The notes beneath the pieces are model-generated. The model saw only the letters and a program-made list of their open reading frames with translations, was not told where the DNA came from and did no database searches. From positions 1-9,910 of the forward strand of contig CALALM010000154.1 of the NCBI GenBank assembly GCA_937925565.1: DNA of 9,910 nucleotides. Direction: 5' to 3'. This DNA comes from an uncultured Centipeda sp. (GTDB lineage Bacteria; Bacillota; Negativicutes; Selenomonadales; Selenomonadaceae). Made by a program: the position numbers and the translations under genes. Shown here piece by piece: positions 1 to 6,687 of this stretch. The first letter of the stretch is position 1; each line of letters opens with the position of its first letter.

Positions 1-1053
1 ATCCGCGCGCATCCCGTTGAACATCGGCAGACTTAACACTTCATCCGCATACTGCTCTGCGCATGGAAAGCTGCCGTGCCTATATCCAAGATCCGCATAG
101 CACTCCGCCAGATGCGGCGGGATCGGGTAGTGAATGACCGTCTCAATGCCATGTTCGGCAAGGTATGCCTTAAAATGATCCCGTGTCTCTGTCCGCACAA
201 TGAACTGATGATAGACATGCTCTGCGCCCTCCCGCACGGTAGGCAGAGTGATATACGGATTGTGAATTCCTGCATGATACTGCGCAGCAACCTCCTTACG
301 CTCCTGCGTGAGCGCTCTCAGATGTCTCAGTTTCACACGCAGGAGAGCTGCCTGTATCTCATCCAGACGGGAATTAACACCACAGATCTCATTGTGATAT
401 TTTTCCTTGCTGCCATAGTTTCTGAGCATACGAATCTTCTCGGCAAGTTGTGCGTTATCGGTCACAATTGCCCCCGCATCACCGAATGCGCCGAGATTCT
501 TCGTCGGATAGAAGCTGAAGCAGCCAACATTCCCAAACCGCCCTGTCATCGTCGTGCTGAAATGTGCGCCATGCGACTGGGCACAGTCCTCGATTACGGC
601 AAGGTGATGGCGCTCCGCAATCGCCATCACAGACACCATATCAACCGCCTGCCCATAGAGATGTACAGGCATAATGGCGCGCGTATGCTTCGTAATAACG
701 GCTTCGAGCTTTTCAGTATCCAGATTATAGTATTTATCTGGATCAACAAAGACAGGTGTCGCCCCATTCGCAGTGACTGCAAGTACTGTTGCAATATAGG
801 TGTTCGCCAGTACGACGACCTCATCGCCCGCACCGATGCCGAGGGCTGCAACAGAGAATGTCAATGCATCGAGACCTGAATTGAGTCCGACCGCATAGCA
901 TGCACCCGTATAGGCAGCAAATTCAGCTTCAAACTTCTCCAACTCAGGCCCCATGATGTACCAGCCGGAACGCAGTGCACGCAGTGCCGCTTCTTCATAT
1001 TCTGTGGCGTGCAGGGCATACTGCCGTCCAAGTACAGCAAGATCAATTTTCAT
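1..1053 (-). CDS. DegT/DnrJ/EryC1/StrS-family PLP aminotransferase, FdtB/QdtB-like (3' end beyond window)
   Basis: Probable sugar aminotransferase that moves an amino group from glutamate to C3 of a dTDP-3-keto-6-deoxyhexose in the cytoplasm. Translation from ATG 1053 gives 351 residues with no stop before the left edge. The family is usually about 365-375 residues, so only a short C-terminal tail is missing. Visible family features are the SGLDAL cofactor-phosphate region (59-64), the IEDCAQSHGA motif with the PLP-contacting Asp (154-163), and FYPTKNLGAFGDAGA with the Schiff-base lysine at K185. The N-terminal RSGWYIMGPELEKFE and the later NSRLDEIQAA are also typical. AAAGGA lies about 8 nt before this ATG. 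An ATG 4 nt further upstream is in another frame and stops after four codons. The gene follows an FdtA-type ketoisomerase and a glycosyltransferase, which supports an FdtB/QdtB role. Whether the sugar is the galacto (Fuc3N) or gluco (Qui3N) form cannot be read from the sequence. Confidence 0.9.
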   Translation of the reverse strand, partial: MKIDLAVLGRQYALHATEYEEAALRALRSGWYIMGPELEKFEAEFAAYTGACYAVGLNSGLDALTFSVAALGIGAGDEVVVLANTYIATVLAVTANGATPVFVDPDKYYNLDTEKLEAVITKHTRAIMPVHLYGQAVDMVSVMAIAERHHLAVIEDCAQSHGAHFSTTMTGRFGNVGCFSFYPTKNLGAFGDAGAIVTDNAQLAEKIRMLRNYGSKEKYHNEICGVNSRLDEIQAALLRVKLRHLRALTQERKEVAAQYHAGIHNPYITLPTVREGAEHVYHQFIVRTETRDHFKAYLAEHGIETVIHYPIPPHLAECYADLGYRHGSFPCAEQYADEVLSLPMFNGMRAD

Positions 1054-1122
1054 ACATTTTCCTTTATCATTCGAAAGAATACATCCGTATTCCCATATAT
1101 TTCCCTTGCGAAGCCTCTCACA

Positions 1123-2094
1123 CTATATTTTTTCATACACCAACCCGGAACGAAGCCACCGCATTAAACTCTCTTTGTCACTCTGCTTCAGATACTCCGC
1201 ATTTTCTTTATGCAGACGCGGAACGGCCTCTTCTATATATTCATTGATATATGATTCATAGAGCTCACCATCATAATGCCTCGGATCAATTTTCCAATTG
1301 CACAGATCGCGCAGTTCAGGATGCTCCTCTGCAATAATCGCATAGTACATATTCTGATCGGCGTGAATTTTTTCCTGCCACTCCGGATGCCATGAAACGC
1401 CGGAACCTCGTTCATACCATGCAAAGTTATCATCAAAAAAGCCCAGCTCAATCCCATCTGCAATCATAATGTTATATACACAGTCCTCACCGTATATAAT
1501 CTTTCCAAGGATTTTCTCCGTATAAGCAATAAGAAGTTTCGCCTCTGTAAGGAAAGCACAGCCAATGGGAAAATCCGGTACAATAAGATATTCCTTTTTA
1601 ATTTCAGAAAGAGCCCTCCTGCAGTACGACTCCATATTGGAAGGCTGAAGCAGACCGAGTACTTCGTAAGTCTGTTCTTCTATTTTTCGATAGTGATATG
1701 TGCATCCGAAGGCAACACGGTATTGGTTCTCCTTCATGAATCGAAGCATACGTGCTAAAGCAGTTTCATCGTATAGAAAATCTCCCGGCGAAATTGCTTT
1801 AATATAGTGTCCCCGCATCATGGGAAATGCGCTTGCTGCATTTTTCACCGTCCCCTTATTATAGGGATTTGCAACAATCGTATAGGCACGAAAGTCTCTC
1901 TCCGCAAAGTACGCCTCAATCACATGTCTGTCAAAGTCCGGCGTGCCGTCATCCGCAACGATGATTTCAAAGGAACATCCACGTTGACAGATGATGGATT
2001 CAAGCGTGGCAAACAGCTTCCACAGAACCGGGCGATAGGTAAGCACACATACCGAAACATCAATGTCAGGATGGTACGCAATATACTCGGACAT
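1123..2094 (-). CDS. Glycosyltransferase family 2 (GT-A fold)
   Basis: Cytoplasmic inverting glycosyltransferase of the GT2 type, 323 residues. The N-terminal nucleotide-binding strand and loop are clear: [10 protein letters not shown] (13-22), then [12 protein letters not shown] (42-53). [12 protein letters not shown] (77-88) precedes [14 protein letters not shown] (97-110), where SPGD occupies the position usually held by the metal-binding DxD. GEDCVYN (202-208) supplies the ED pair expected for the catalytic base. No membrane segment is evident. The start is set by GGAGG four bases before ATG 2094, 11 bp after the stop of the FdtA-like gene, so the two are probably co-transcribed. A 69-bp gap separates it from the downstream aminotransferase. 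Its position between the two sugar-nucleotide genes suggests that it transfers the dideoxy-aminosugar or a neighbouring residue of the same glycan; this is inference. The gene is clearly AT-richer than the housekeeping genes upstream (24 G+C in 60 bases at 1501-1560). Confidence 0.88.
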   Translation of the reverse strand: MSEYIAYHPDIDVSVCVLTYRPVLWKLFATLESIICQRGCSFEIIVADDGTPDFDRHVIEAYFAERDFRAYTIVANPYNKGTVKNAASAFPMMRGHYIKAISPGDFLYDETALARMLRFMKENQYRVAFGCTYHYRKIEEQTYEVLGLLQPSNMESYCRRALSEIKKEYLIVPDFPIGCAFLTEAKLLIAYTEKILGKIIYGEDCVYNIMIADGIELGFFDDNFAWYERGSGVSWHPEWQEKIHADQNMYYAIIAEEHPELRDLCNWKIDPRHYDGELYESYINEYIEEAVPRLHKENAEYLKQSDKESLMRWLRSGLVYEKI

Positions 2095-2105
2095 AGTTCC
2101 TCCAT

Positions 2106-2525
2106 TTACTCTTGATTCTCAGAAAGTTCTCCATCCACCATCCTCAGAAACTCGTCATAGTCGCGGATATAGTCGGACTCATCATAGACTTCGGACGCGA
2201 GCACCATCAGCACGGCGTCCGGTGAAAAGTCATACATCTCCCGCCACATGGCATGCGAAATATAAAGCCCCTCATACGGTTTTTCAAGAAGCACAACCTT
2301 CTTTTCCCTGCCGTTATCGAGGCGTATCTTGCATGTCCCATGGATGCAGATCAGAATCTGCTCAAGTTCTCTGTGCGCATGGTGCCCGCGCACAACTCCC
2401 GCAACCGTATCGTACATATAATAGACGCGCTTGATGCGGAAGGAAATATCATTAAACTCCTCGAGTGCAACGAGCATTCCCCGCTCATCGCCATGCGGCT
2501 GGAACATATATTTTACAATCTGCAT
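2106..2525 (-). CDS. fdtA: dTDP-4-keto-6-deoxy-D-glucose 3,4-ketoisomerase (FdtA/QdtA, WxcM-like cupin)
   Basis: Small cupin enzyme that moves the keto group of dTDP-4-keto-6-deoxyglucose from C4 to C3, producing the substrate for a PLP aminotransferase. The 139-residue product has the family pattern: [12 protein letters not shown] near the start (12-23), [10 protein letters not shown] (31-40), [11 protein letters not shown] (46-56) with the two active-site histidines of HxAH (H49, H51), then the [12 protein letters not shown] cupin strand and [18 protein letters not shown]. The length matches the family. I chose ATG 2525 because homologues begin just before the GDERG segment. However, the good Shine-Dalgarno sequence (AAGGAG at 2550-2545) lies 19 bp upstream, and the nearer ATG at 2538 is out of frame; see findings. 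The frame is open upstream to 2570 without a better start. The galacto versus gluco product (FdtA versus QdtA) is undecided, so the symbol is by family only. Confidence 0.88.
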   Translation of the reverse strand: MQIVKYMFQPHGDERGMLVALEEFNDISFRIKRVYYMYDTVAGVVRGHHAHRELEQILICIHGTCKIRLDNGREKKVVLLEKPYEGLYISHAMWREMYDFSPDAVLMVLASEVYDESDYIRDYDEFLRMVDGELSENQE

Positions 2526-2548
2526 AACCCACGCCCATCCAACTCTCC

Positions 2549-2938
2549 TTACCCGTTCATCATCGTCCACAAATCGGCATACAGAGCTTCCTGCATCCGC
2601 ATATCCACATCAAACGAACGAATGGGGTAGGAGGAACGATCCTCCTCAATAATTCTCTTCAAAATTCTCCATACTCCCGATCAAGGGTCTTGTACAGTGT
2701 GCCGCCAGAGAAGATAACGTCTCCGTCCGCCCTTTCAAACGGCAGCCCCCCATAGGGAATTGTTGGATCCGCAAGGGGATAATAGGGCTGTTTCAGGAGT
2801 TTCTGTATGGGGATGTGCCGATATTGTCGCGAAAGGTTCGCGCCGAAGTCACGGAACTCAAGGCAGTAGTCAAAGGCATTGCGCCCCAACCAGAAGGCAT
2901 GATCCATCAAATTGATCTGATGAGATATGAAAATTCAT
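2549..2938 (-). pseudogene. Small unidentified gene broken by two compensating single-base indels
   Basis: I do not recognise the family. AGGAGA stands six bases before ATG 2938, and the TAA at 2551-2549 overlaps the next AAGGAGAG, which is normal operon layout. The start frame gives MNFHISSDQFDGSCLLVG and then stops after a few more codons. Reading one base fewer in the G4 run (CCCC on the plus strand, 2884-2887) continues as RNAFDYCLEFRDFGANLSRQ through IPYGGLPFERADGD and VIFSGGTLYKTLDREYGEF to a TGA at 2659. Reading one base more in the T4 run at 2661-2664 passes that stop and continues LKRIIEEDRSSYPIRSFDVD to the TAA. The corrected product would be 129 residues. Its protein-like composition in all three parts argues for one former gene, perhaps a remnant of a larger sugar-locus gene. 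Sequencing error is an alternative. The middle part alone is an 83-codon frame (2659-2910, TTG start). Confidence 0.5.
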
Positions 2939-2983
2939 TGCTGCTCTCCTGATCCATCATTTTGCTAAAAAAATCAACTCTCA

Positions 2984-3493
2984 TCAAAAACTCGAAAAAC
3001 GCTCCCGCAACACGGGCAAGAGCAGAAATGTGATGATGCTGTTGACAGCGCCCTCCATAAGGAGCCCCGGCGCGGAGGCGAGTGCGGCGGGCAGGCTCGC
3101 ATAGAGCACGGCTCCCGCAAGGGTATACGCCGCCGCCATCCAGAGGCTCGAGAGGAAAAGCGCTGCGATGATGCTTATGCGGGGTGCAAGCACAGCCCCC
3201 CGCCGTCCGATGCGGCAGACGATCTCCGCCATCACAAATTTGATGATAAGTGTCGGCACAATCCAGAGAGCGAAACCTCCGAGGAGGTCGGCGAGCGCCG
3301 AGCCGATGCAGGCGGCGAAGAGTGCACTGCGGCGCGGTGTGAGGAGCGCAAGCAGGAAGATCACTGCATCTCCGAGATGCGCGTAACCGAGGGGAATTGG
3401 GATATGCGGCAGATAGGTCGCAACAAAGACGAGCGCCGTCATGAGCGCGGTAAAGACAAGTTCCTGTACGGTGAAGTAATTTTTTTGCTGCAT
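2984..3493 (-). CDS. ECF transporter S component (ECF-ribofla_trS/PF07155-like)
   Basis: Integral membrane substrate-binding subunit of an energy-coupling factor importer, which would work with shared EcfA/EcfA' ATPases and EcfT encoded elsewhere. The 169 residues are almost entirely hydrophobic, with about five or six membrane segments: roughly 11-29, 43-60, 62-92 (broken by polar residues), 104-132 and 143-162. Characteristic elements are the N-terminal FTVQELVFTALMTAL, YAHLGDAVIFLLALLTP (37-53), GSALADLLGG (64-73) and PTLIIKFVMAEI (80-91). These resemble the group that includes predicted S subunits for vitamin precursors. No ECF ATPase or EcfT gene, vitamin pathway gene or long riboswitch-sized leader is next to it, so the substrate cannot be named. 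AAGGAG lies about 11 nt before ATG 3493. It is separated from the upstream operon by a strong terminator and probably has its own promoter. Confidence 0.82.
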   Translation of the reverse strand: MQQKNYFTVQELVFTALMTALVFVATYLPHIPIPLGYAHLGDAVIFLLALLTPRRSALFAACIGSALADLLGGFALWIVPTLIIKFVMAEIVCRIGRRGAVLAPRISIIAALFLSSLWMAAAYTLAGAVLYASLPAALASAPGLLMEGAVNSIITFLLLPVLRERFSSF

Positions 3494-3534
3494 AATATCA
3501 GATCTCCTTTGTCCCCTATCATATCATTCACTCT

Positions 3535-3540
3535 ATTATA
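3535..3540 (-). promoter_or_regulatory. Candidate promoter (-10 box) of the ECF S-component gene
   Basis: A perfect TATAAT lies 41 bp before the start codon at 3493, in an AT-rich stretch just after the terminator of the preceding operon. A TTGACG occurs upstream, but only 13 bases from this -10, which is too short for a standard sigma-A promoter. Other -35 candidates at normal spacing are weak. The location is convincing but the exact -35 is not. Confidence 0.5.
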
Positions 3541-3569
3541 ATTCAATGACAAGCGTCAAAACGACATGC

Positions 3570-3615
3570 AAAAACCCATGACACAGTGCCAAACGGCACA
3601 GATATCACGGGTTTT
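3570..3615 (-). terminator. Long rho-independent terminator after ccdA
   Basis: The minus strand reads AAAACCCGTGATATC, then TGTGCC, loop GTTT, GGCACTG, then TGTCATGGGTTTTT. The arms pair over about 20 bp with one mismatch, one bulge and two G-T wobbles, and end in a T run. It begins 16 bases after the ccdA stop. The A-rich left arm gives TTTTGTT on the plus strand, so it could also stop transcription from the other side. Confidence 0.85.
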
Positions 3616-3630
3616 GTTATGCGAAAATAT

Positions 3631-4314
3631 TCATGACAGGATGCGCACAAGATAGGTCAGCGAATCCGACCAGAGCAGAACGCCGAGGAGAACGAGTACA
3701 ATACCCGCCGCCTGTTGGATGCGCGGCAGATACCGATAGAATGCGCGCAACTTCATGATGTGCCGCCGCCATATCACAGCGAGCAGGAAGAACGGCACGG
3801 CAAAGCCGAGGCTGTAGACGAGGAGCAGGAGTGCACCCGCGCCGACGGTTGCCGTATCCCCCGCATAGAGAAGGATGGTCGCGAGCATCGGTCCCGTGCA
3901 CGGTGTCCAGCCGAGTGTAAATCCACAACCGAGGAGGAACGCTCCCCCGATGCCGCCGAAACCGTGCCGCTGGAACGGACGATACTCACGCAGCAGGAGT
4001 GGGATCTTGATCCACCCCGTCATAAAGAACCCCATGACGATGATGAGGACAGCCGCCCCCTGCCGCAAAATCTCCTGATAGGCAAAGAGCCACGAACCGA
4101 TGTAGGACGCCGTTGCGCCGAGCAGGACAAAGACAAGGGTAAAGCCCGCAAGGAATGCGGTGGTATTCGCGTAGAGACGCTGCGTCTCCCTGCCGTCCTG
4201 CCGGCTGTTCTTTGCGAGAATCAGTGAGAACGTCGGCAAGAGAGGCAGGACGCAGGGCGAGATAAACGAGAGAAAGCCCGCAAGGAACGCCCCACCGAGA
4301 AGGGTCAGTTCCAT
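3631..4314 (-). CDS. ccdA: CcdA-type cytochrome c biogenesis / thiol-disulfide transmembrane electron carrier
   Basis: Inner-membrane protein of the DsbD-gamma/CcdA family. It takes electrons from cytoplasmic thioredoxin and passes them to thioredoxin-like proteins outside the membrane. The 227-residue product is close to the usual CcdA length. It has about six membrane segments (near 5-29, 50-74, 85-104, 122-150, 157-180 and 202-222). The two catalytic cysteines sit in their classic settings: FISPCVLPLLP (C21) in segment 1 and LGWTPCTGPMLATIL (C139) in segment 4. AGGGAGG is about 9 nt upstream of ATG 4314, and only 27 bp separate it from the TlpA-like gene, which is its likely redox partner. 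No cytochrome c maturation genes are visible here, so the pair may serve general disulfide reduction in the envelope; this is inference. Confidence 0.93.
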   Translation of the reverse strand: MELTLLGGAFLAGFLSFISPCVLPLLPTFSLILAKNSRQDGRETQRLYANTTAFLAGFTLVFVLLGATASYIGSWLFAYQEILRQGAAVLIIVMGFFMTGWIKIPLLLREYRPFQRHGFGGIGGAFLLGCGFTLGWTPCTGPMLATILLYAGDTATVGAGALLLLVYSLGFAVPFFLLAVIWRRHIMKLRAFYRYLPRIQQAAGIVLVLLGVLLWSDSLTYLVRILS

Positions 4315-4341
4315 TGGAATCGTCCTCCCTGCACCGCCGAT

Positions 4342-4884
4342 TTAGAGCTTGCCGATAACATCTTCGAGTTCCTCTTTGGTTACGCCGCCCGTCTTGCGGT
4401 AGGCGATCTTTCCGTCTCTGTCAACGACAACGGTCGTCGGAATCGCACGCACACCGTAGAGATTTGCTGCCGACCCCTGCATGTCAAGTACAACGGGCAG
4501 GTCCACCTTACGCTCCGCCATAAATTTCTGTATAGGCGCGACCTCCTCCTGCAGGTTGACCGCATAGAAGTCCACCGTATCCTTATGCTCGGCGTGGAAT
4601 GCGGCGAGATCAGGGATCTCCGCCTGACAGGGCGGGCACCACGTTGCCCAGAAATTGATGATATAGGGTTTTCCCTTTGCCTCAACGGCGACATCCTCAC
4701 CCGCGAGGTTCTTGCCTGTGAACGTCGGCGCAGCCTCACCGCGCAGCCCCGCGCCACTCTTCTGTTCCGCAGCGGGCTGTGCACTTGCCGCCCTTCCCGT
4801 ATCTGCATTCTCATTGCCGCCACAGCCCGCAATCATGCTGAGTGTAAATGCCGCCGCGAAAAGCGCCGTATATCTCTTCTTCAT
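4342..4884 (-). CDS. TlpA/ResA-like thiol-disulfide oxidoreductase lipoprotein
   Basis: Membrane-anchored thioredoxin-fold reductant acting outside the cytoplasmic membrane. The 180-residue precursor has a lipoprotein signal: MKKRY, a hydrophobic stretch (6-19) and the lipobox IAGC with the lipidated Cys at 21. A Gly/Ala/Gln-rich linker runs to about residue 50. The redoxin domain follows, with APTFTGKNLAGEDV, IINFWATWCPPCQAEIPDL (catalytic C83 and C86 in WCPPC), VDLPVVLD, and the cis-proline loop GVRAIPTTVVVDRDGKI (P149). I place the start at ATG 4884, not at the in-frame ATG 4923: it gives a proper signal peptide, and AGGAAGG lies about 9 nt upstream. That Shine-Dalgarno overlaps the TAG stop of rsmE, so translation is probably coupled. 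ccdA immediately downstream supplies the matching electron donor. Confidence 0.93.
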   Translation of the reverse strand: MKKRYTALFAAAFTLSMIAGCGGNENADTGRAASAQPAAEQKSGAGLRGEAAPTFTGKNLAGEDVAVEAKGKPYIINFWATWCPPCQAEIPDLAAFHAEHKDTVDFYAVNLQEEVAPIQKFMAERKVDLPVVLDMQGSAANLYGVRAIPTTVVVDRDGKIAYRKTGGVTKEELEDVIGKL

Positions 4885-4897
4885 AAAATGATCCTTC

Positions 4898-5644
4898 CTA
4901 AATATCAAAATTCCCAAGTTCATACTGCGTCAAAGCGAGTGCGGTGAGTGCCGCCGTTTCCGCACGGAGAATGAGACGTCCGAGGGAAACGGACTGTGCT
5001 CCTGCCGCACGGATGGCATCCGCCTCAGCAGACGAAAAGCCGCCCTCCGCTCCGACGATAAGGATGACACGATGTGTCGTAAGCGCTCGCAGCACAGTCC
5101 GCACAGACTGCACACACTCGTCTTCATAACAGAACACCGCTGCCGTATCGGGTGGGGAAAAAAGCGCATTGTTCTGCAGGAGCACGGGAAGCGGCAGCAT
5201 CTCCGCAACGCGCATCAGAGCCCCTCGTCCGCACTGCTTTGCCGCTTCACCTGCGATCTTTTGCCAGCGCACGGTCTTTGCTGCCGCCTTCTTCGCATCA
5301 TAGCGTACGACGACATGCTCTGTCAGCACGGGATAGAGTGCCGTCGCGCCAAGCTCAACGGCCTTTTGCACGACAAAATCCATCTTCTCGCCCTTGAGGA
5401 GCGCCTGTACGAGGATGACCTCGACACGCGTCCGCTCTTCGAATGTGACATATTCCACCATACGGAGATGGACGGCATCGCGGTCAATCGCCGTGATCGT
5501 CATGCGGGCAGCGTGCCTGTCGACATCTGCGACAACGATCTCATCCCCGATCTGCGCCCGCATAACGCGCGCAAGATGGTGTGCATCGCCGCCTGTGATC
5601 TGAATTTCCTCTGCGAGTTTCCCCGCATAGAACAGCCTCCGCAT
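4898..5644 (-). CDS. rsmE: 16S rRNA (uracil-1498-N3)-methyltransferase RsmE
   Basis: SPOUT-class enzyme that methylates N3 of U1498 in 16S rRNA of the 30S subunit, using S-adenosylmethionine. The 248-residue product matches the family length. It begins MRRLFYAGKL with the PUA-like N-terminal domain (GDAHHLARVMRAQIGDEIV, 19-37). The knotted domain follows, with KGEKMDFVVQKAVELG (84-99), RWQKIAGEAAKQCGR (126-140), LIVGAEGGFSSAE (195-207) and the SAM-binding knot LGRLILRAETAAL (221-233). The true start is ATG 5644. A longer in-frame ATG at 5689 would add 15 unrelated residues that overlap prmA. The start shares its A with the prmA stop (TGATG), and GGAGGG lies just upstream, indicating translational coupling to prmA, a common gene order in Firmicutes. 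Confidence 0.96.
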   Translation of the reverse strand: MRRLFYAGKLAEEIQITGGDAHHLARVMRAQIGDEIVVADVDRHAARMTITAIDRDAVHLRMVEYVTFEERTRVEVILVQALLKGEKMDFVVQKAVELGATALYPVLTEHVVVRYDAKKAAAKTVRWQKIAGEAAKQCGRGALMRVAEMLPLPVLLQNNALFSPPDTAAVFCYEDECVQSVRTVLRALTTHRVILIVGAEGGFSSAEADAIRAAGAQSVSLGRLILRAETAALTALALTQYELGNFDI

Positions 5645-6594
5645 CAACCCTCCAAATCCGCAGTGCGCCGAATCACCATCGCCGCCCACTCCTTTTCGCA
5701 GGTCATGGCAAACACAGTATAGCCATGCTCTGCGGCAGCACGCTCCACATCGGTAATACGATCATCGATGATGCCCGAGGCGAGGAGCACGCCGCCCGGC
5801 GCGAGATGCGGATCCAGTTGATCGAACAGGCGGATGATGATATCCGCGATGATGTTCGCGGTGATGAGAGCGGCAGGTTCTGCCCCTTTACAAGAGGCAA
5901 GCAGATCGCTCTCAAAGACAGTGATCTTGTGAACGCCATTCTGCCGGATATTCTCCTTTGCAACGGAGACTGCAACGGGATCATAGTCCATCGCAACAAC
6001 CTCACCCGCACCGAGTTTGGACGCAACAATGGCGAGGATGCCTGAGCCGCAGCCCACATCATAGACACGCATTTGGGGACGCACGAGACGTTCCAGCCAA
6101 CGCAGACACATGGCGGTCGTCGCGTGTGCTCCCGTACCGAACGCCGCGCCCGGGTCGAGGTCGATGACAATCTCGTCTCCCACGGGTGTATATTCCTCCC
6201 ACGTTGGACGAACGACAATGCGCTCACCAATTTTTTCGGTATGGATGTATGCCTTCCACGTCTCTGCCCAATCTTCATCGGCAACGAACGTATGCGAAAT
6301 CGTTCCCGCGCCGATGGGCGCATTGGCGCGGCGCAGGTTCTCTACACGCTCCGCGAGTGCCGGGAGACGCCCCTCCAGACGCTCGTCTTCGGGCAGATAG
6401 GCACGCACGGTGACCGTCTCCGTATCCTCCGCACGCGGCAGATCGGTATAGTCCCAGAGTCCCGCATCAATATATTCATTCACAAGGGATGGATCATCGA
6501 TCTCCGTCCCGGCAGCGCCAAGTTCCATCAGGATATTCCCGATGAGCTCTGTACCCTCATGCGTTGTCACAACGCTTACCTGTGCCCAGCGCAT
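5644..6594 (-). CDS. prmA: Ribosomal protein L11 methyltransferase PrmA
   Basis: SAM-dependent methyltransferase that trimethylates ribosomal protein L11. The product is 316 residues, at the long end of the family range. The N-terminal substrate-recognition domain (about 1-95) is followed by DEDWAETWKAYIH (106-118), then IDLDPGAAFGTGAHATT (144-160), which is diagnostic for PrmA. The SAM loop VYDVGCGSGILAI (177-189), the acidic ribose-binding end of strand 2 at AMDYDP (201-206), and TANIIADII (245-253) in the position of the family's catalytic N-I-x-A motif complete the pattern. ATG 6594 has AGGAGG seven bases upstream. An ATG five bases earlier is out of frame. First gene of a four-gene unit with rsmE, the TlpA-like gene and ccdA. 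Confidence 0.97.
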   Translation of the reverse strand: MRWAQVSVVTTHEGTELIGNILMELGAAGTEIDDPSLVNEYIDAGLWDYTDLPRAEDTETVTVRAYLPEDERLEGRLPALAERVENLRRANAPIGAGTISHTFVADEDWAETWKAYIHTEKIGERIVVRPTWEEYTPVGDEIVIDLDPGAAFGTGAHATTAMCLRWLERLVRPQMRVYDVGCGSGILAIVASKLGAGEVVAMDYDPVAVSVAKENIRQNGVHKITVFESDLLASCKGAEPAALITANIIADIIIRLFDQLDPHLAPGGVLLASGIIDDRITDVERAAAEHGYTVFAMTCEKEWAAMVIRRTADLEG

Positions 6595-6635
6595 TCCATC
6601 GCCTCCTATATATAGCTTCCCTCCTGATGAGCGTT

Positions 6636-6641
6636 ATTATA
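6636..6641 (-). promoter_or_regulatory. Candidate promoter (-10 box) for prmA-rsmE-tlpA-ccdA
   Basis: TATAAT is located 41 bp before the prmA start codon and directly after the terminator of the superoxide reductase gene, where a promoter is needed. A TG precedes it directly. No good -35 hexamer is visible at 16-18 bp; the best match there has only three of six consensus bases. Confidence 0.5.
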
Positions 6642-6687
6642 CAGCAGCGGGCTTAGAAATGCGATAGATTTTTGTGGCGCCTCGTCT

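Noticed and set aside
76..879. A 267-codon open frame on the plus strand opposite the aminotransferase gene
   Set aside because: The minus strand gives 351 continuous residues of a clear DegT-family protein with the PLP lysine. The plus frame has no recognisable motif and is a shadow.
1054..1122. Promoter or hairpin between the GT2 and aminotransferase genes
   Set aside because: AT-rich, but no convincing -35/-10 pair and no stable stem found; most likely plain operon spacing.
2960..2983. Possible terminator after the ECF gene at the run of seven T on the minus strand
   Set aside because: No stem of useful length precedes the T run, so I do not call a terminator. Read-through into the sugar locus is possible.
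3494..3569. Riboswitch before the ECF S-component gene
   Set aside because: The leader after the candidate -10 is only about 40 nt, and no conserved aptamer pattern is visible.
3715..4227. A 170-codon plus-strand frame opposite ccdA
   Set aside because: Low-complexity charged product and no ribosome binding site; the minus strand is a textbook CcdA.
4885..4923. Longer start for the TlpA-like lipoprotein at 4923
   Set aside because: It would put 13 residues, including Asp and His, ahead of a proper lipoprotein signal and would bypass the AGGAAGG ribosome binding site before ATG 4884.
5644..5689. Longer start for rsmE at 5689
   Set aside because: The extra 15 residues overlap prmA and do not resemble RsmE N-termini, while ATG 5644 has GGAGGG and the usual MRRLFY beginning.
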